From: Chitinophagales bacterium
GTDB taxonomy: Bacteria > Bacteroidota > Bacteroidia > Chitinophagales > JADJOU01
Assembly: GCA_030832185.1 (NCBI GenBank)
Contig: JAURJQ010000004.1
Span: 1-43,274, forward strand
Reading direction: 5' to 3'
DNA: 43,274 bases
Each line of letters starts with the position of its first letter. Within the stretch, counting starts at the first letter, position 1. Made by a program: the position numbers and the translations under genes. The notes under the pieces were generated by a model. The model was not told where the DNA came from, did no database searches, and worked only from the letters and a program-made list of their open reading frames with translations. Positions 16,956 through 25,560 of the stretch are shown here, in pieces.

Positions 16956-17711
16956 ATGTTAGAAGTAAAAAATCTCCACGCACGAATCGAAGAAAAAGAA
17001 ATCCTCAAAGGCCTCAATATCAAGGTAAACAAAGGAGAAGTACACGCCATCATGGGACCCAATGGTACTGGTAAAAGCACATTTGCCTCTATCTTAGCTG
17101 GAAAAGATGGTTATGAAATCACAGAGGGCGAAATGCTCTTTGAAGGTCAAGAAATCTCGGAAATGGATCCTTCAGAGCGCGCTCATCTGGGCATGTTTCT
17201 TGCATTTCAGTACCCTGTAGAAATACCAGGCGTATCGACAACCAATTTTATGAAGGCCGCTATCAATGAAAAGCGAAAGGCTCATGGGCAAGCCCCTATC
17301 GAAGCTAAAGCTTTTTTAGAAATGATGAAGGAAAAGTCTAAAATAGTAGAACTCAATAAAGAGTTTCTCACCCGCAGTATCAATGAAGGATTCTCAGGTG
17401 GCGAAAAAAAGAGGAATGAAATATTTCAAATGGCTATGCTAGAACCTAAATTATGCGTATTGGATGAAACGGATTCAGGCCTAGACATCGACGCTCTTCG
17501 GATAGTAGCTAATGGGGTAAATTCATTGCGAAATTCCGAAAATGCATTTCTCGTAATCACCCATTATCAGAGACTTCTCGACTATATAGTACCTGACTTC
17601 GTGCACATCATGTATGATGGCAAGATTGTAAAAACAGGAGACAAATCGTTAGCTTTAGAACTAGAGAAAAAGGGTTACGATTGGGTTAAAAGTGAATTGG
17701 CTCAAGGTTAA
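16956..17711 (+). CDS. sufC: Fe-S assembly ATPase SufC
   Basis: 251 residues, a single ABC ATPase domain: Walker A GPNGTGKSTF (near residues 32-41), the SufC-specific signature FSGGEKKRNE and Walker B LCVLDETDSGLD. SufC drives the conformational change of the SufBCD scaffold during cluster assembly. It follows sufB after an unusually long gap of about 200 bp, and the next gene is a dehydrogenase with its own promoter, not sufD. Confidence 0.97.
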   Translation: MLEVKNLHARIEEKEILKGLNIKVNKGEVHAIMGPNGTGKSTFASILAGKDGYEITEGEMLFEGQEISEMDPSERAHLGMFLAFQYPVEIPGVSTTNFMKAAINEKRKAHGQAPIEAKAFLEMMKEKSKIVELNKEFLTRSINEGFSGGEKKRNEIFQMAMLEPKLCVLDETDSGLDIDALRIVANGVNSLRNSENAFLVITHYQRLLDYIVPDFVHIMYDGKIVKTGDKSLALELEKKGYDWVKSELAQG

Positions 17712-17737
17712 ATCGAAGTTAAGTTACATTTTTAATC

Positions 17738-17767
17738 TTGCTATCCAATTCTGCTTTTCTAATTTTG
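17738..17767 (+). promoter_or_regulatory. Promoter of the SDR gene, predicting a leaderless message
   Basis: TTG at 17738-17740 and TAATTTTG at 17760-17767 with a 19-nt spacer is one of the best matches in the window. The ATG at 17772 lies 4 nt after the -7 box, so the message should begin at or near the start codon. Confidence 0.65.
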
Positions 17768-17771
17768 CATT

Positions 17772-18581
17772 ATGAATTTATTTGAATTGAAAAACAAAGT
17801 CGCTATCGTCACAGGTGCTACTGGACTTATAGGCAAAAATCACTGCAAAGCGCTAGCAGATGCGGGAGCCAATGTAGTTGTAGCAGACTTGAATATAGAG
17901 CGATGTACAGAGGCTATGTTAGCTTTACCGCATCACGAAAGGCATACCGCTATTCAATTTGATATTACTAATGAAGAGGAGATTAAGCATGCTCGTACAT
18001 CTATACTCGCGAAATATGGCAAAATTGATATTCTAGTCAATAACGCAGCAATCAATGACATGTTTGAAAATCCGGCTTTGGCTGGCGAACAGAGCATGTT
18101 TGAAAACTATCCTGTGGCCATGTTTAGAAAATCGCTCGAAGCCAATATCACGGGTACATTTCTTTGCTGTCAAGTATTCGGAGCTGAGATGGCTAAAAAT
18201 GGTCAAGGAAGCATTATCAATATAGCCTCTACTTATGGCATGGTAGGCCCAGATCAGAACATATACAAAGATAAAGACGGCAATCAATTATTTTATAAAT
18301 CTGCTGCATATCCTGCAACTAAGGGTGCAGTGATTAATTTTACAAGATTTCTTGCTGCTTATTGGGGTGAAAAAGGAGTAAGAGTCAACACGCTATCTCC
18401 CGGTGGCGTAGAGAATAGTCAAGACGATTTTTTCGTACAGAATTATAATGCTAAAACTCCTCTTAATAGAATGGCTCAACCTACTGACTACATGGGTTCA
18501 ATTGTCTTTCTAGCTAGCGATGCAAGTAGCTATATGACGGGTGCTAACTTAGTAGTAGATGGTGGGTGGACAGCTATTTAG
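17772..18581 (+). CDS. Short-chain dehydrogenase/reductase, probably of nonulosonic acid metabolism
   Basis: 269 residues with the classical SDR motifs: cofactor loop TGATGLIG (14-21), VNNAA, the catalytic serine in INIASTYGMVG, YPATK as the YxxxK pair, and the C-terminal GANLVVDGGWTAI. Alignment in mind is closest to SDRs found beside neuB-type genes, such as PtmA of the Campylobacter legionaminic acid locus. Its substrate is therefore inferred to be a sugar precursor of a nonulosonic acid. It has its own promoter and is followed by a KdsC-type phosphatase and a NeuB-type synthase on the same strand. Confidence 0.82.
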   Translation: MNLFELKNKVAIVTGATGLIGKNHCKALADAGANVVVADLNIERCTEAMLALPHHERHTAIQFDITNEEEIKHARTSILAKYGKIDILVNNAAINDMFENPALAGEQSMFENYPVAMFRKSLEANITGTFLCCQVFGAEMAKNGQGSIINIASTYGMVGPDQNIYKDKDGNQLFYKSAAYPATKGAVINFTRFLAAYWGEKGVRVNTLSPGGVENSQDDFFVQNYNAKTPLNRMAQPTDYMGSIVFLASDASSYMTGANLVVDGGWTAI

Positions 18582-18621
18582 ATTTTAGACATTAGTATGG
18601 AGTATTGAGAAGCTAATGATT

Positions 18622-18629
18622 TACATTTG
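18622..18629 (+). promoter_or_regulatory. Possible -7 box before the KdsC-type phosphatase
   Basis: TACATTTG, 30 nt before the ATG at 18660. A TTG at 18605-18607 lies only 14 nt upstream, short for this promoter class. Confidence 0.4.
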
Positions 18630-18659
18630 TCTCTAAATTAGTATAGAAAAAAAATTACA

Positions 18660-19151
18660 ATGCAAAATTTCACATCTCAAAATATAAAGTGGCTCTTTAC
18701 TGATATAGATGGCGTCTGGACAGACTGCTGTATCTATTACTCGGCTGAAGGAGAAGAACTTAAAAAGTTTAGCTACCGAGACGGTATGGGTGTGGAGAGA
18801 CTTCGAAAATTTACTTCTATACAGATAGCTATCATCACTGGGGAGAACTCTCCAATGGTAGCTCGCCGTGCTGAAAAGTTAAAGATTGATCGAGTATTTC
18901 TCGGAGTCAAGAATAAATTGGAAGTGATAGAAGAATTTATCAAAGAAAATAATCTAACCTGGAATCAAATAGCTTATATCGGAGACGATATGAATGACTT
19001 CGACGCTATGACACGCGCTGGGCTAAAAGCCTGTCCTGCCGATGCATTTAAAGATATTCTATCTATAGTAGATTATCAATGTAAACTAAAAGGTGGAGAA
19101 GGAGCATTTAGAGAATTCTGCGAGTTTATCATCAATTCAATGTCACTATAA
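18660..19151 (+). CDS. HAD phosphatase of the KdsC / nonulosonate-9-phosphate type
   Basis: 163 residues, normal for the capless KdsC (YrbI) subfamily. Motif I is FTDIDGVWTD with the nucleophile D15 and acid/base D17, motif II IAIITGENS, and motif IV YIGDDMNDFDAM. KdsC removes phosphate from KDO-8-phosphate; close relatives act on N-acylneuraminate-9-phosphate or KDN-9-phosphate, as in the Bacteroides thetaiotaomicron pair BT1713 (phosphatase) and BT1714 (synthase). Because a NeuB-type synthase follows 67 bp later and no KDO genes are present, a nonulosonate 9-phosphate is the likelier substrate. KDO-8-phosphate remains possible. Confidence 0.82.
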   Translation: MQNFTSQNIKWLFTDIDGVWTDCCIYYSAEGEELKKFSYRDGMGVERLRKFTSIQIAIITGENSPMVARRAEKLKIDRVFLGVKNKLEVIEEFIKENNLTWNQIAYIGDDMNDFDAMTRAGLKACPADAFKDILSIVDYQCKLKGGEGAFREFCEFIINSMSL

Positions 19152-19189
19152 TTTAACAAATTCTTAGCATCTGCTTAACCATATCAGTT

Positions 19190-19197
19190 TACCTTTG
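19190..19197 (+). promoter_or_regulatory. Possible -7 box before the NeuB-type gene
   Basis: TACCTTTG lies 21 nt before the ATG at 19219; TTAG 22 nt upstream is a weak -33 candidate. Confidence 0.45.
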
Positions 19198-19218
19198 TTC
19201 ATAAATAAAAATTAAATC

Positions 19219-20094
19219 ATGAGCGAGATAATACTAGCTAACGGCAAAAAAATAGGAGGTTCTAATCCATGTTTCATAATAGCCGAAATAGGACTAAATC
19301 ATAATGGCGATATCAATATAGCCAAAGAGTTAATCAAAAAAGCGCATGAGTGCGGGTGTGACGCGGTCAAATTTCAAAAAAGAACCCCAGAAGTATGTAC
19401 TCCAAAAGATCAATGGGATATAGAGCGAGAGACCCCATGGGGAAGAATGAAATATATTGACTACCGATATAAGGTAGAATTCGGGGATGAGGAATACAAA
19501 ATCATTGATGAGTACTGTAAAGAACTAGGCGTAGTATGGTTTGCTAGCTGCTGGGATGAGGAATCTGTAGATTATTTAGAAAAGTTCAATCCGATGCTAT
19601 ACAAAGCGGCATCAGCATCACTCACCGATATTTCTCTATTGAAAAAGAAAAAAGATACTGGTAGGCCACTTATTATTTCTACAGGTATGAGTACCATAGA
19701 AGAGCTGAAAAAAGCAGTGGCTGCAATAGGTACAAATAATTTAGCTATAGCACACGCTACTTCTACCTACCCTTGCAAACCAGAAGAATTAAATTTGAGA
19801 ATGATCAACACACTTCAAGAAATGTATCCTATGTGCCCAATAGGTTATTCTGGACATGAGACAGGTTTGAGTACTACCTTAGCTACGATTCCACTAGGCA
19901 CTGCTTTTGTTGAAAGGCATTTCACCCTGGATAGAAGTATGTGGGGAAGTGACCAAGCGGCATCAGTAGAGCCAGGAGGGATGATGAGATTAGTGCGTGA
20001 TATTCGAGATATCGAAACTGCTCTAGGAGATGGTATCAAAAGAGTATATGAAAGCGAGCTCGGCCCAATGGCTAAGTTGCGCAGAGTGAAATAA
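19219..20094 (+). CDS. NeuB-family nonulosonic acid (9-phosphate) synthase, without SAF domain
   Basis: 291 residues forming the NeuB TIM barrel: AEIGLNHNGDINIAKELIKK, DAVKFQKRTPE, WFASCWDEESVDYLE, PLIISTGMSTIEEL, HATSTYPCKPEELNL and GYSGHETGLSTT with a metal-binding histidine, then VERHFTLDRSMWGSDQAAS. The enzyme condenses phosphoenolpyruvate with a six-carbon amino sugar or sugar (phosphate). Classical NeuB proteins are about 340 residues and end in a SAF (antifreeze-like) domain that covers the partner active site; this chain stops right after the barrel. With the adjacent KdsC-type phosphatase this fits a 9-phosphate pathway (KDN or Neu5Ac type). No cytidylyltransferase (NeuA) is nearby. 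The next gene starts directly after its TAA. Confidence 0.88.
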   Translation: MSEIILANGKKIGGSNPCFIIAEIGLNHNGDINIAKELIKKAHECGCDAVKFQKRTPEVCTPKDQWDIERETPWGRMKYIDYRYKVEFGDEEYKIIDEYCKELGVVWFASCWDEESVDYLEKFNPMLYKAASASLTDISLLKKKKDTGRPLIISTGMSTIEELKKAVAAIGTNNLAIAHATSTYPCKPEELNLRMINTLQEMYPMCPIGYSGHETGLSTTLATIPLGTAFVERHFTLDRSMWGSDQAASVEPGGMMRLVRDIRDIETALGDGIKRVYESELGPMAKLRRVK

Positions 20095-21729
20095 ATGACT
20101 GCATTTATTTCAAAATTCATAACTAAATTAGACAAACCTTTATGGGGTTTGTCTTTTTTTTATATCTGCGGTGTCGCCTTGCTTTGGAATTCTTCAGGCA
20201 CAGCATTTGTAGACGACTCTCTAGGTATTCTCAATAATTTTCAGAAAAATGGATGGTCAGATTTTTTGAATTCCTACGGCATGACTAGTTTATATTTTCT
20301 GCATGATGCCCTCTCTAATTTGATGTTTAGCTTTATCGGAAAGTCAAATCTCATTTGGTATTTATTTATGCTAGTTTTCCATTCTTCTGGAGCCTACTTT
20401 TTTTATAGATTTTGCTTTGTTATGCTGACCCACGATAAAAATAAAAATAGTCGATGGATTTCACTTTTTTCTTCTGTACTTTTTCTTCTCAGCGCATACT
20501 TAGTTGAAAATATAATGTGGCTAGCTACCTATCATTATGCAGTTACAATTTTATATATTATGTATACATTGTGCTATATAGCTGTAAGAAATGGGAAGCT
20601 AAATGGGGTGCAAAAAATAGCTTTAACTGCCTCCTACACTGCCATGTTAACCATGCATGAAATTATCCTTATTTTCCCATTAGTTTTTCTAGCACTCATA
20701 TTTTACTTTAGACTACACAAAGAGACAAAAATAAATAAATGGGAATTGTTATCTCTTGGTTTTGCTTTCTTTTTTGTCGATCTCATATACTTCGGACTTA
20801 CCAAATATTTAAAAGGCAGCTATATACCACACTATGGCGAAGATCATACTACTTTTAATGGAATCTATAGCTTAGGATACACCTTCTATCAATATTTGGC
20901 AAAATATATTCTCTTTATCCATAGGTTTAATTTTTCGATAAGAGAGAAAATTTATGACGTAGATAGAACTACTATGATGATATGCATAGGCGTTTTATCT
21001 GGACTTATAAGCGGACTCATTGCTTATTATAAACCGAATCTCAGAGCTAATAAATTGCCTATTCTAATTGCCTTATTTCTTCTTATTTTCTACATACCTA
21101 TCTCTAATATGTATTTTAATTGGCATTTTCTATATATCAATGACAGGCTTGGATACTTTTTTTCACCGTTTCTTTACTTTTTATTTGTCTATTTCTTATT
21201 TAAGCTAGATATAAAAATGGCGTCTGGACTTTGCTCTATCTTTCTAGCTTTCAACTATATCATACTAAGAATGTCGATAAATGAAGTAAATGAATCCAAG
21301 CACTTTACCGAGAATATACTTACAAAGAGCTATGTCAATTATTTAGATAAATCTCCATACATTCTAAATCTACCGTTTTCATATAAAGGATTTTATTCTT
21401 TGCGAAAAACACATCGTCTCAACTCTTTGATGTATTTCTTTCATTCCAAAGATATAAATTATAGCTACACCACTTCTATGCCCTTCTTTCGCTCCACAGA
21501 CTCTATAGAAATAAAGCGCATGGCTGATTCTATCTTTCGTATTGAACTCAGAGCTCCCGAATCCTGGCTCATGAAAGAATCACTAGGAGGTAGTGATTAT
21601 GAAAACGAAGAAGTAAAAGTAAACTATGCAGACGATAATCAGTCAGCTATGATTTATCTTAAAAACTATGATAGAAGTCAACCTATCCTATACTGCACTG
21701 GTTCAAGAGGCTTCGTAGAGTATAAATAA
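20095..21729 (+). CDS. Polytopic membrane protein, possible GT-C glycosyltransferase
   Basis: 544 residues with about ten membrane helices up to about residue 400 and a soluble C-terminal part of about 140 residues. The first loop after helix 1 carries the acidic pair in TAFVDDSLGI, the place where GT-C glycosyltransferases (PMT, STT3 and similar) hold their catalytic aspartate. No named family is recognised. Start and stop overlap with the NeuB-type gene (TAA directly followed by ATG), so the two are probably translated together. Transfer of a lipid-linked sugar to a surface glycan on the periplasmic side is a reasonable guess, not a demonstrated function. Confidence 0.7.
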   Translation: MTAFISKFITKLDKPLWGLSFFYICGVALLWNSSGTAFVDDSLGILNNFQKNGWSDFLNSYGMTSLYFLHDALSNLMFSFIGKSNLIWYLFMLVFHSSGAYFFYRFCFVMLTHDKNKNSRWISLFSSVLFLLSAYLVENIMWLATYHYAVTILYIMYTLCYIAVRNGKLNGVQKIALTASYTAMLTMHEIILIFPLVFLALIFYFRLHKETKINKWELLSLGFAFFFVDLIYFGLTKYLKGSYIPHYGEDHTTFNGIYSLGYTFYQYLAKYILFIHRFNFSIREKIYDVDRTTMMICIGVLSGLISGLIAYYKPNLRANKLPILIALFLLIFYIPISNMYFNWHFLYINDRLGYFFSPFLYFLFVYFLFKLDIKMASGLCSIFLAFNYIILRMSINEVNESKHFTENILTKSYVNYLDKSPYILNLPFSYKGFYSLRKTHRLNSLMYFFHSKDINYSYTTSMPFFRSTDSIEIKRMADSIFRIELRAPESWLMKESLGGSDYENEEVKVNYADDNQSAMIYLKNYDRSQPILYCTGSRGFVEYK

Positions 21730-21781
21730 AGCCTTTTACAAAATCTAACTATTTTTTAGACTTCACCTGCTTCTAAGTCGC

Positions 21782-21789
21782 TATTTTTG
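21782..21789 (+). promoter_or_regulatory. Possible -7 box before the sterol desaturase family gene
   Basis: TATTTTTG lies 22 nt before the ATG at 21812. No TTTG at the -33 distance. Confidence 0.4.
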
Positions 21790-21811
21790 TTTGTTTTAGA
21801 TAAATTTTTAA

Positions 21812-22897
21812 ATGGTTCCAGAAGTTTTTAAAAGTATTGGTTACGGTAATTACCTAAAAATTATAGGCATTATCATTCCTGCGTGGGCTATACTTATGAT
21901 TGCATTGGAGCGCTTTTTCCCCTATACACCGAAGGTTAAACTCTTCCGTAGAGGATTTTGGCTAGACCTCGTTTGGTATACTATTATACAAAGCAAAGTA
22001 CTTGAAAAAGTTATCTTTACCTTGATTCTATTTGGAGCAAAAAATTATCTTGGACTACAAGATTTCGGACCCATGAGTGGTATGAATTTCTGGCTTTGTC
22101 TGTTTATATTTTTTATTACCCATGATTTTTACATGTACTGGATGCATCGCTTTCAGCACAATAATAAATATCTCTGGCGCACCCACGAAGCGCATCATTC
22201 TGTAAGAGAAGTTGATTTTCTCGCCGGGAGTCGATCTCATTTTTCCGAGATTTTAATCAATCAAACGATTGAATTTGCACCAATTATATTTTTGCTAAAT
22301 ACGGAAACTGCTTTATATATGATTCCAGCTAAAGCCCTTCTTGATGCAATCTGGGGAATGTGGATACACGCTAATATAAATGTAAATACAGGAAAACTTC
22401 AATACCTTATCAACGGACCTGAAATGCACCAATGGCATCATGCTAATCACCATGAGGTATTCTATAAAAACTATAGCACCAAAATAGCAGCTTGGGATTG
22501 GATATTTGGCACAGGCTTTTTGCCGAGTCTTCAGCCATTAAAATTTTATTTCCCTAAACCGCAGATGTTCGGCCTACCTTACGCCTATCCGAATGGATTC
22601 TGGGATCAGCTTGTATATGCCTTCAAGCGATTTGACTTCCGTTTTTTTGAGAGAAGCACCTGGTACGAATATTTATTGAACTTCCGTATCAATATCACAA
22701 CTCTATTTTTATCTCTTTTTGGGCTCAAAAAACATTGGGTGAAAAATGAGCTCTTTGATAAAAATAACTTGAGGTATGAAATAGATGACAACCATCGATA
22801 TGAAGACGAAGGTTTAAAATATTTCTACAAAGAAAGTAAATTCGTTTACCACAAGGAAACAGAAAACCAAGATCAAACATTAGAAAAGTTCAATTAA
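21812..22897 (+). CDS. Sterol desaturase / fatty acid hydroxylase family membrane enzyme
   Basis: 361 residues with four or so membrane helices and the full set of histidine boxes of the di-iron hydroxylase superfamily: HDFYMYWMHRFQH (H104, H112, H116), HEAHH (H125, H128, H129), IHAN (H186) and MHQWHHANHH (H206-H214). These residues bind two irons that activate oxygen to hydroxylate or desaturate lipids in the membrane. Bacterial members act on carotenoids, fatty acids, sterol-like lipids or ether lipids, and the substrate here cannot be read from sequence. The C-terminal 60 residues are charged and unlike the core. It begins 82 bp after the GT-C-like gene and is followed after 15 bp by a coiled-coil gene. 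Confidence 0.9.
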   Translation: MVPEVFKSIGYGNYLKIIGIIIPAWAILMIALERFFPYTPKVKLFRRGFWLDLVWYTIIQSKVLEKVIFTLILFGAKNYLGLQDFGPMSGMNFWLCLFIFFITHDFYMYWMHRFQHNNKYLWRTHEAHHSVREVDFLAGSRSHFSEILINQTIEFAPIIFLLNTETALYMIPAKALLDAIWGMWIHANINVNTGKLQYLINGPEMHQWHHANHHEVFYKNYSTKIAAWDWIFGTGFLPSLQPLKFYFPKPQMFGLPYAYPNGFWDQLVYAFKRFDFRFFERSTWYEYLLNFRINITTLFLSLFGLKKHWVKNELFDKNNLRYEIDDNHRYEDEGLKYFYKESKFVYHKETENQDQTLEKFN

Positions 22898-22912
22898 CAC
22901 TCTAATTCATTT

Positions 22913-24031
22913 ATGAAATTTTGGTCTAGCTTTATCTTCACTTTTTACCTTCAATCATTACTAGCACAAAATCCTGAAATCACAGAAGAAAAGAGACTAT
23001 TGTCTTTAGGGGAAAAAACTTGCTATAAGATGCAAATCCCTCAGCAAGCATTACCTTCAGTAGAAAAAATTGTGCGTAAATATCTTAAAAATCAATCAGC
23101 TGAGTCGGTCAAAGTACCTAAGGCTAGTAATGAAATTATTTTTAAATCTGTATTTTTAAATGAAATAAATACTCCTCACCTGCTATACTTTATACTAGAA
23201 CAGCAGGGAAGCAATGTGGGCTGGACAGTTATTTTTCTTAATGAAAAAGATTCAACCAACCAGGAAAATAAGGCCTCCATTCAAAGCTTTATGCAGAACA
23301 TATACAAACTATCTATGATTGCCCTCTATGAGGATAGCATCATCATGCAATCTAAAGCACTAACAGAAGCTGAAACTAAGCTTAAAAATCTGTCTAAAGA
23401 TGCACAGAAAAATGATAAAAATACGATTAAAGCCAAACGTGATATTGCAGATTCAGAAAAGGAGATAGAGAAGAGTCAAAAAAACATTAAGCAAATCACC
23501 GCTCAATTAGAAGGCTTGACCGCAGCGATCGGAAAGGCAGAATCAAACCTTAAAACAGCAGAATCTGAAATAGGCAAAGTAAATCAGCTAGAAAAAACAC
23601 TGAAAGATATCCTCAAAAGAGATAAGGAAATGAACAAGCGCCTCAATGAATTGGAAAAAGACCCCGCGGCAAACGTCAATTTAATAGTGGCGCAAAAACA
23701 AGACCTCATGCTCAGCGCTGAGATGATTAAAAATCATAAACAAGAATTTCTAGCGGAAGAAAAAATAGGAAAAGACAATTTAAAAAGCGCTGAGAAAATT
23801 TTAGACAAAGCAAAAGACAATTTAAATAGGGCAGGAAAAATGATTAAAACCGAAAACAAGAACATTCAAAAAGCAAAAGACAATATAGTAGATAAGACTA
23901 AAGAAATCGATGATTCAGAGATTGAGGCGAATCGCTTCCATACGAAGGAAAAATTAAAAGCAGAAGAGGAGATAAATAAGGAAAAACTAAGATTAGAGCT
24001 ACTCAAGGACAAACTAAGCCTTTATAGATAG
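22913..24031 (+). CDS. Exported coiled-coil protein, unknown function
   Basis: 372 residues. KFWSSFIFTFYLQSLLAQ after Met is a signal peptide. Residues 20-130 form a globular region (it includes YFILEQQGSNVGWTVIFLNE). From about 145 to the end the sequence is almost pure coiled coil, rich in Lys, Glu, Ala, Asp and Asn, with repeated phrases of the type KSAEKILDKAKDNLNRAGK. No enzyme motif is visible. It could be a periplasmic spacer or a scaffold on the inner or outer membrane. It follows the hydroxylase gene by 15 bp and may share its transcript. Confidence 0.8.
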   Translation: MKFWSSFIFTFYLQSLLAQNPEITEEKRLLSLGEKTCYKMQIPQQALPSVEKIVRKYLKNQSAESVKVPKASNEIIFKSVFLNEINTPHLLYFILEQQGSNVGWTVIFLNEKDSTNQENKASIQSFMQNIYKLSMIALYEDSIIMQSKALTEAETKLKNLSKDAQKNDKNTIKAKRDIADSEKEIEKSQKNIKQITAQLEGLTAAIGKAESNLKTAESEIGKVNQLEKTLKDILKRDKEMNKRLNELEKDPAANVNLIVAQKQDLMLSAEMIKNHKQEFLAEEKIGKDNLKSAEKILDKAKDNLNRAGKMIKTENKNIQKAKDNIVDKTKEIDDSEIEANRFHTKEKLKAEEEINKEKLRLELLKDKLSLYR

Positions 24032-24084
24032 AACATTATATCCTACTTAACTATTTGGTAACATTAAGTTAGAAGGTTCTATTT

Positions 24085-24092
24085 TAGCTTTG
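24085..24092 (+). promoter_or_regulatory. Possible -7 box of the PiT transporter gene
   Basis: TAGCTTTG fits TAnnTTTG, 16 nt before the ATG at 24109; no -33 match at the right distance. Confidence 0.4.
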
Positions 24093-24108
24093 TCAAAAAT
24101 TGAACTAA

Positions 24109-25515
24109 ATGGATTTTCTAAACACTTTTTCCTCTATGGAAGGTACACTTCTTGTATTGTTTATATTTTGCTTAGTCGCTATTTGTTTCTTCGAATTTAT
24201 CAATGGATTTCATGATACAGCCAATGCAGTAGCCACCGTCATTTATACCAAATCACTGAAGCCTTTTCATGCGGTTTTATTGTCTGGATGTTTAAATTTT
24301 CTAGGCGCTATAGTCAGTGTCAAATTATTTCAAATGACGGTAGCTGCCGGCATAATCAAATTATTACCTCTCGGTGAATTGATGCAGCTTTCCACCTATG
24401 AAAACATCAGTATTGTACTAGCAGTTATTATTGGTGCGATTATATGGAATCTTGGCACTTGGTATTTTGGCATTCCATGTTCTAGTTCACATACTTTAGT
24501 AGGATCTTTACTCGGCGCTGGCTTAGGATTTCAATTTATTCACAGTGGTTCGGGAGTCAACTGGGACAAGGCTAGAGATATAGGCATGTCCTTATTGCTA
24601 TCACCTACATTTGGTTTTACTATGGCTATCTTGCTCGTTTATGTGATGCGCAGAGTACTGAAGCAAAAAGAACTCTTCAAACAAGAACTGACGAATGAGC
24701 CCCCACCTCTTAAAACTCGTGCCCTACTGATAGGCACCTGCAGTGCGGTGAGCTTTTTCCATGGTAGCAATGATGGCCAAAAAGGATTAGGGCTACTGAT
24801 GGTAGTGCTTATGACATTTATGCCGATGCAATACGCTCTCAATAGCAGCTTTGGAGATGGCAATTGCGAAGCACACTTAAACAATATCACCAATATATTA
24901 GAGCGAAATAAAGCAGAGAGTCCCCTAGAAAAAGAGTTCAATAAAACTATAGAGACTCTCAATGAGTTAAAAACTGATATCGCCTCCAAAGCAGATACGA
25001 CAGTGAAGGCTAGATTCACAGAGAGAAAACGAATTCAATCGATAGCTAAGACGATAGACAAGATAGTCAAAGACCCTGAAATGTTGCCAAATTCAACAGA
25101 TAGAAGTGCCTTAAAAGATGAGCTACATATATTGAAGTCCTATACTGACTTTGCACCTGATTGGGCGCTAATGATGGTAGCCCTATCCCTCGGCATAGGT
25201 ACTATGATAGGCTGGAAAAGAATCGTAGTCACTATCGGTGAAAAAATAGGAAAATCTCACCTCACTTACGGACAAGGCGCAGCGAGTGAATTAGTAGCTG
25301 CTTCTACCATCGGGCTGAGCACCTATTTCGGATTACCAGTCAGCACTACCCATGTACTTTCTTCTGGTATAGCCGGATCTATGGTAGCTACCGGAGGGGT
25401 GAAAAATCTTCAAAAAGGCACCATAAAAAGTATAGCCCTAGCATGGGTCTTGACCTTGCCTGTCACTATGGTCCTATCTTTTGGACTGTATCTCATTTTT
25501 AGATTGTTTGCGTAA
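24109..25515 (+). CDS. Inorganic phosphate transporter, PiT family
   Basis: 468 residues. The two inverted halves carry the PHO4 signatures INGFHDTANAVATVIYTKSL near the start and FFHGSNDGQKGLG in the middle, with the ND/DT residues that bind phosphate and cation. A hydrophilic segment of about 110 residues (roughly 245-355) separates the halves; it is charged and probably helical. Helices then resume with GWKRIVVTIGEKIGKSHLTY and PVSTTHVLSSGIAGSM. PiT proteins take up phosphate, or metal-phosphate, with protons or sodium across the inner membrane. The DUF47/PhoU-like partner found next to many PiT genes is absent here. Confidence 0.92.
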   Translation: MDFLNTFSSMEGTLLVLFIFCLVAICFFEFINGFHDTANAVATVIYTKSLKPFHAVLLSGCLNFLGAIVSVKLFQMTVAAGIIKLLPLGELMQLSTYENISIVLAVIIGAIIWNLGTWYFGIPCSSSHTLVGSLLGAGLGFQFIHSGSGVNWDKARDIGMSLLLSPTFGFTMAILLVYVMRRVLKQKELFKQELTNEPPPLKTRALLIGTCSAVSFFHGSNDGQKGLGLLMVVLMTFMPMQYALNSSFGDGNCEAHLNNITNILERNKAESPLEKEFNKTIETLNELKTDIASKADTTVKARFTERKRIQSIAKTIDKIVKDPEMLPNSTDRSALKDELHILKSYTDFAPDWALMMVALSLGIGTMIGWKRIVVTIGEKIGKSHLTYGQGAASELVAASTIGLSTYFGLPVSTTHVLSSGIAGSMVATGGVKNLQKGTIKSIALAWVLTLPVTMVLSFGLYLIFRLFA

Positions 25516-25560
25516 GGAAGAATTTACTAGTCCGAAATTATACCTATAACCCATTGGGAA

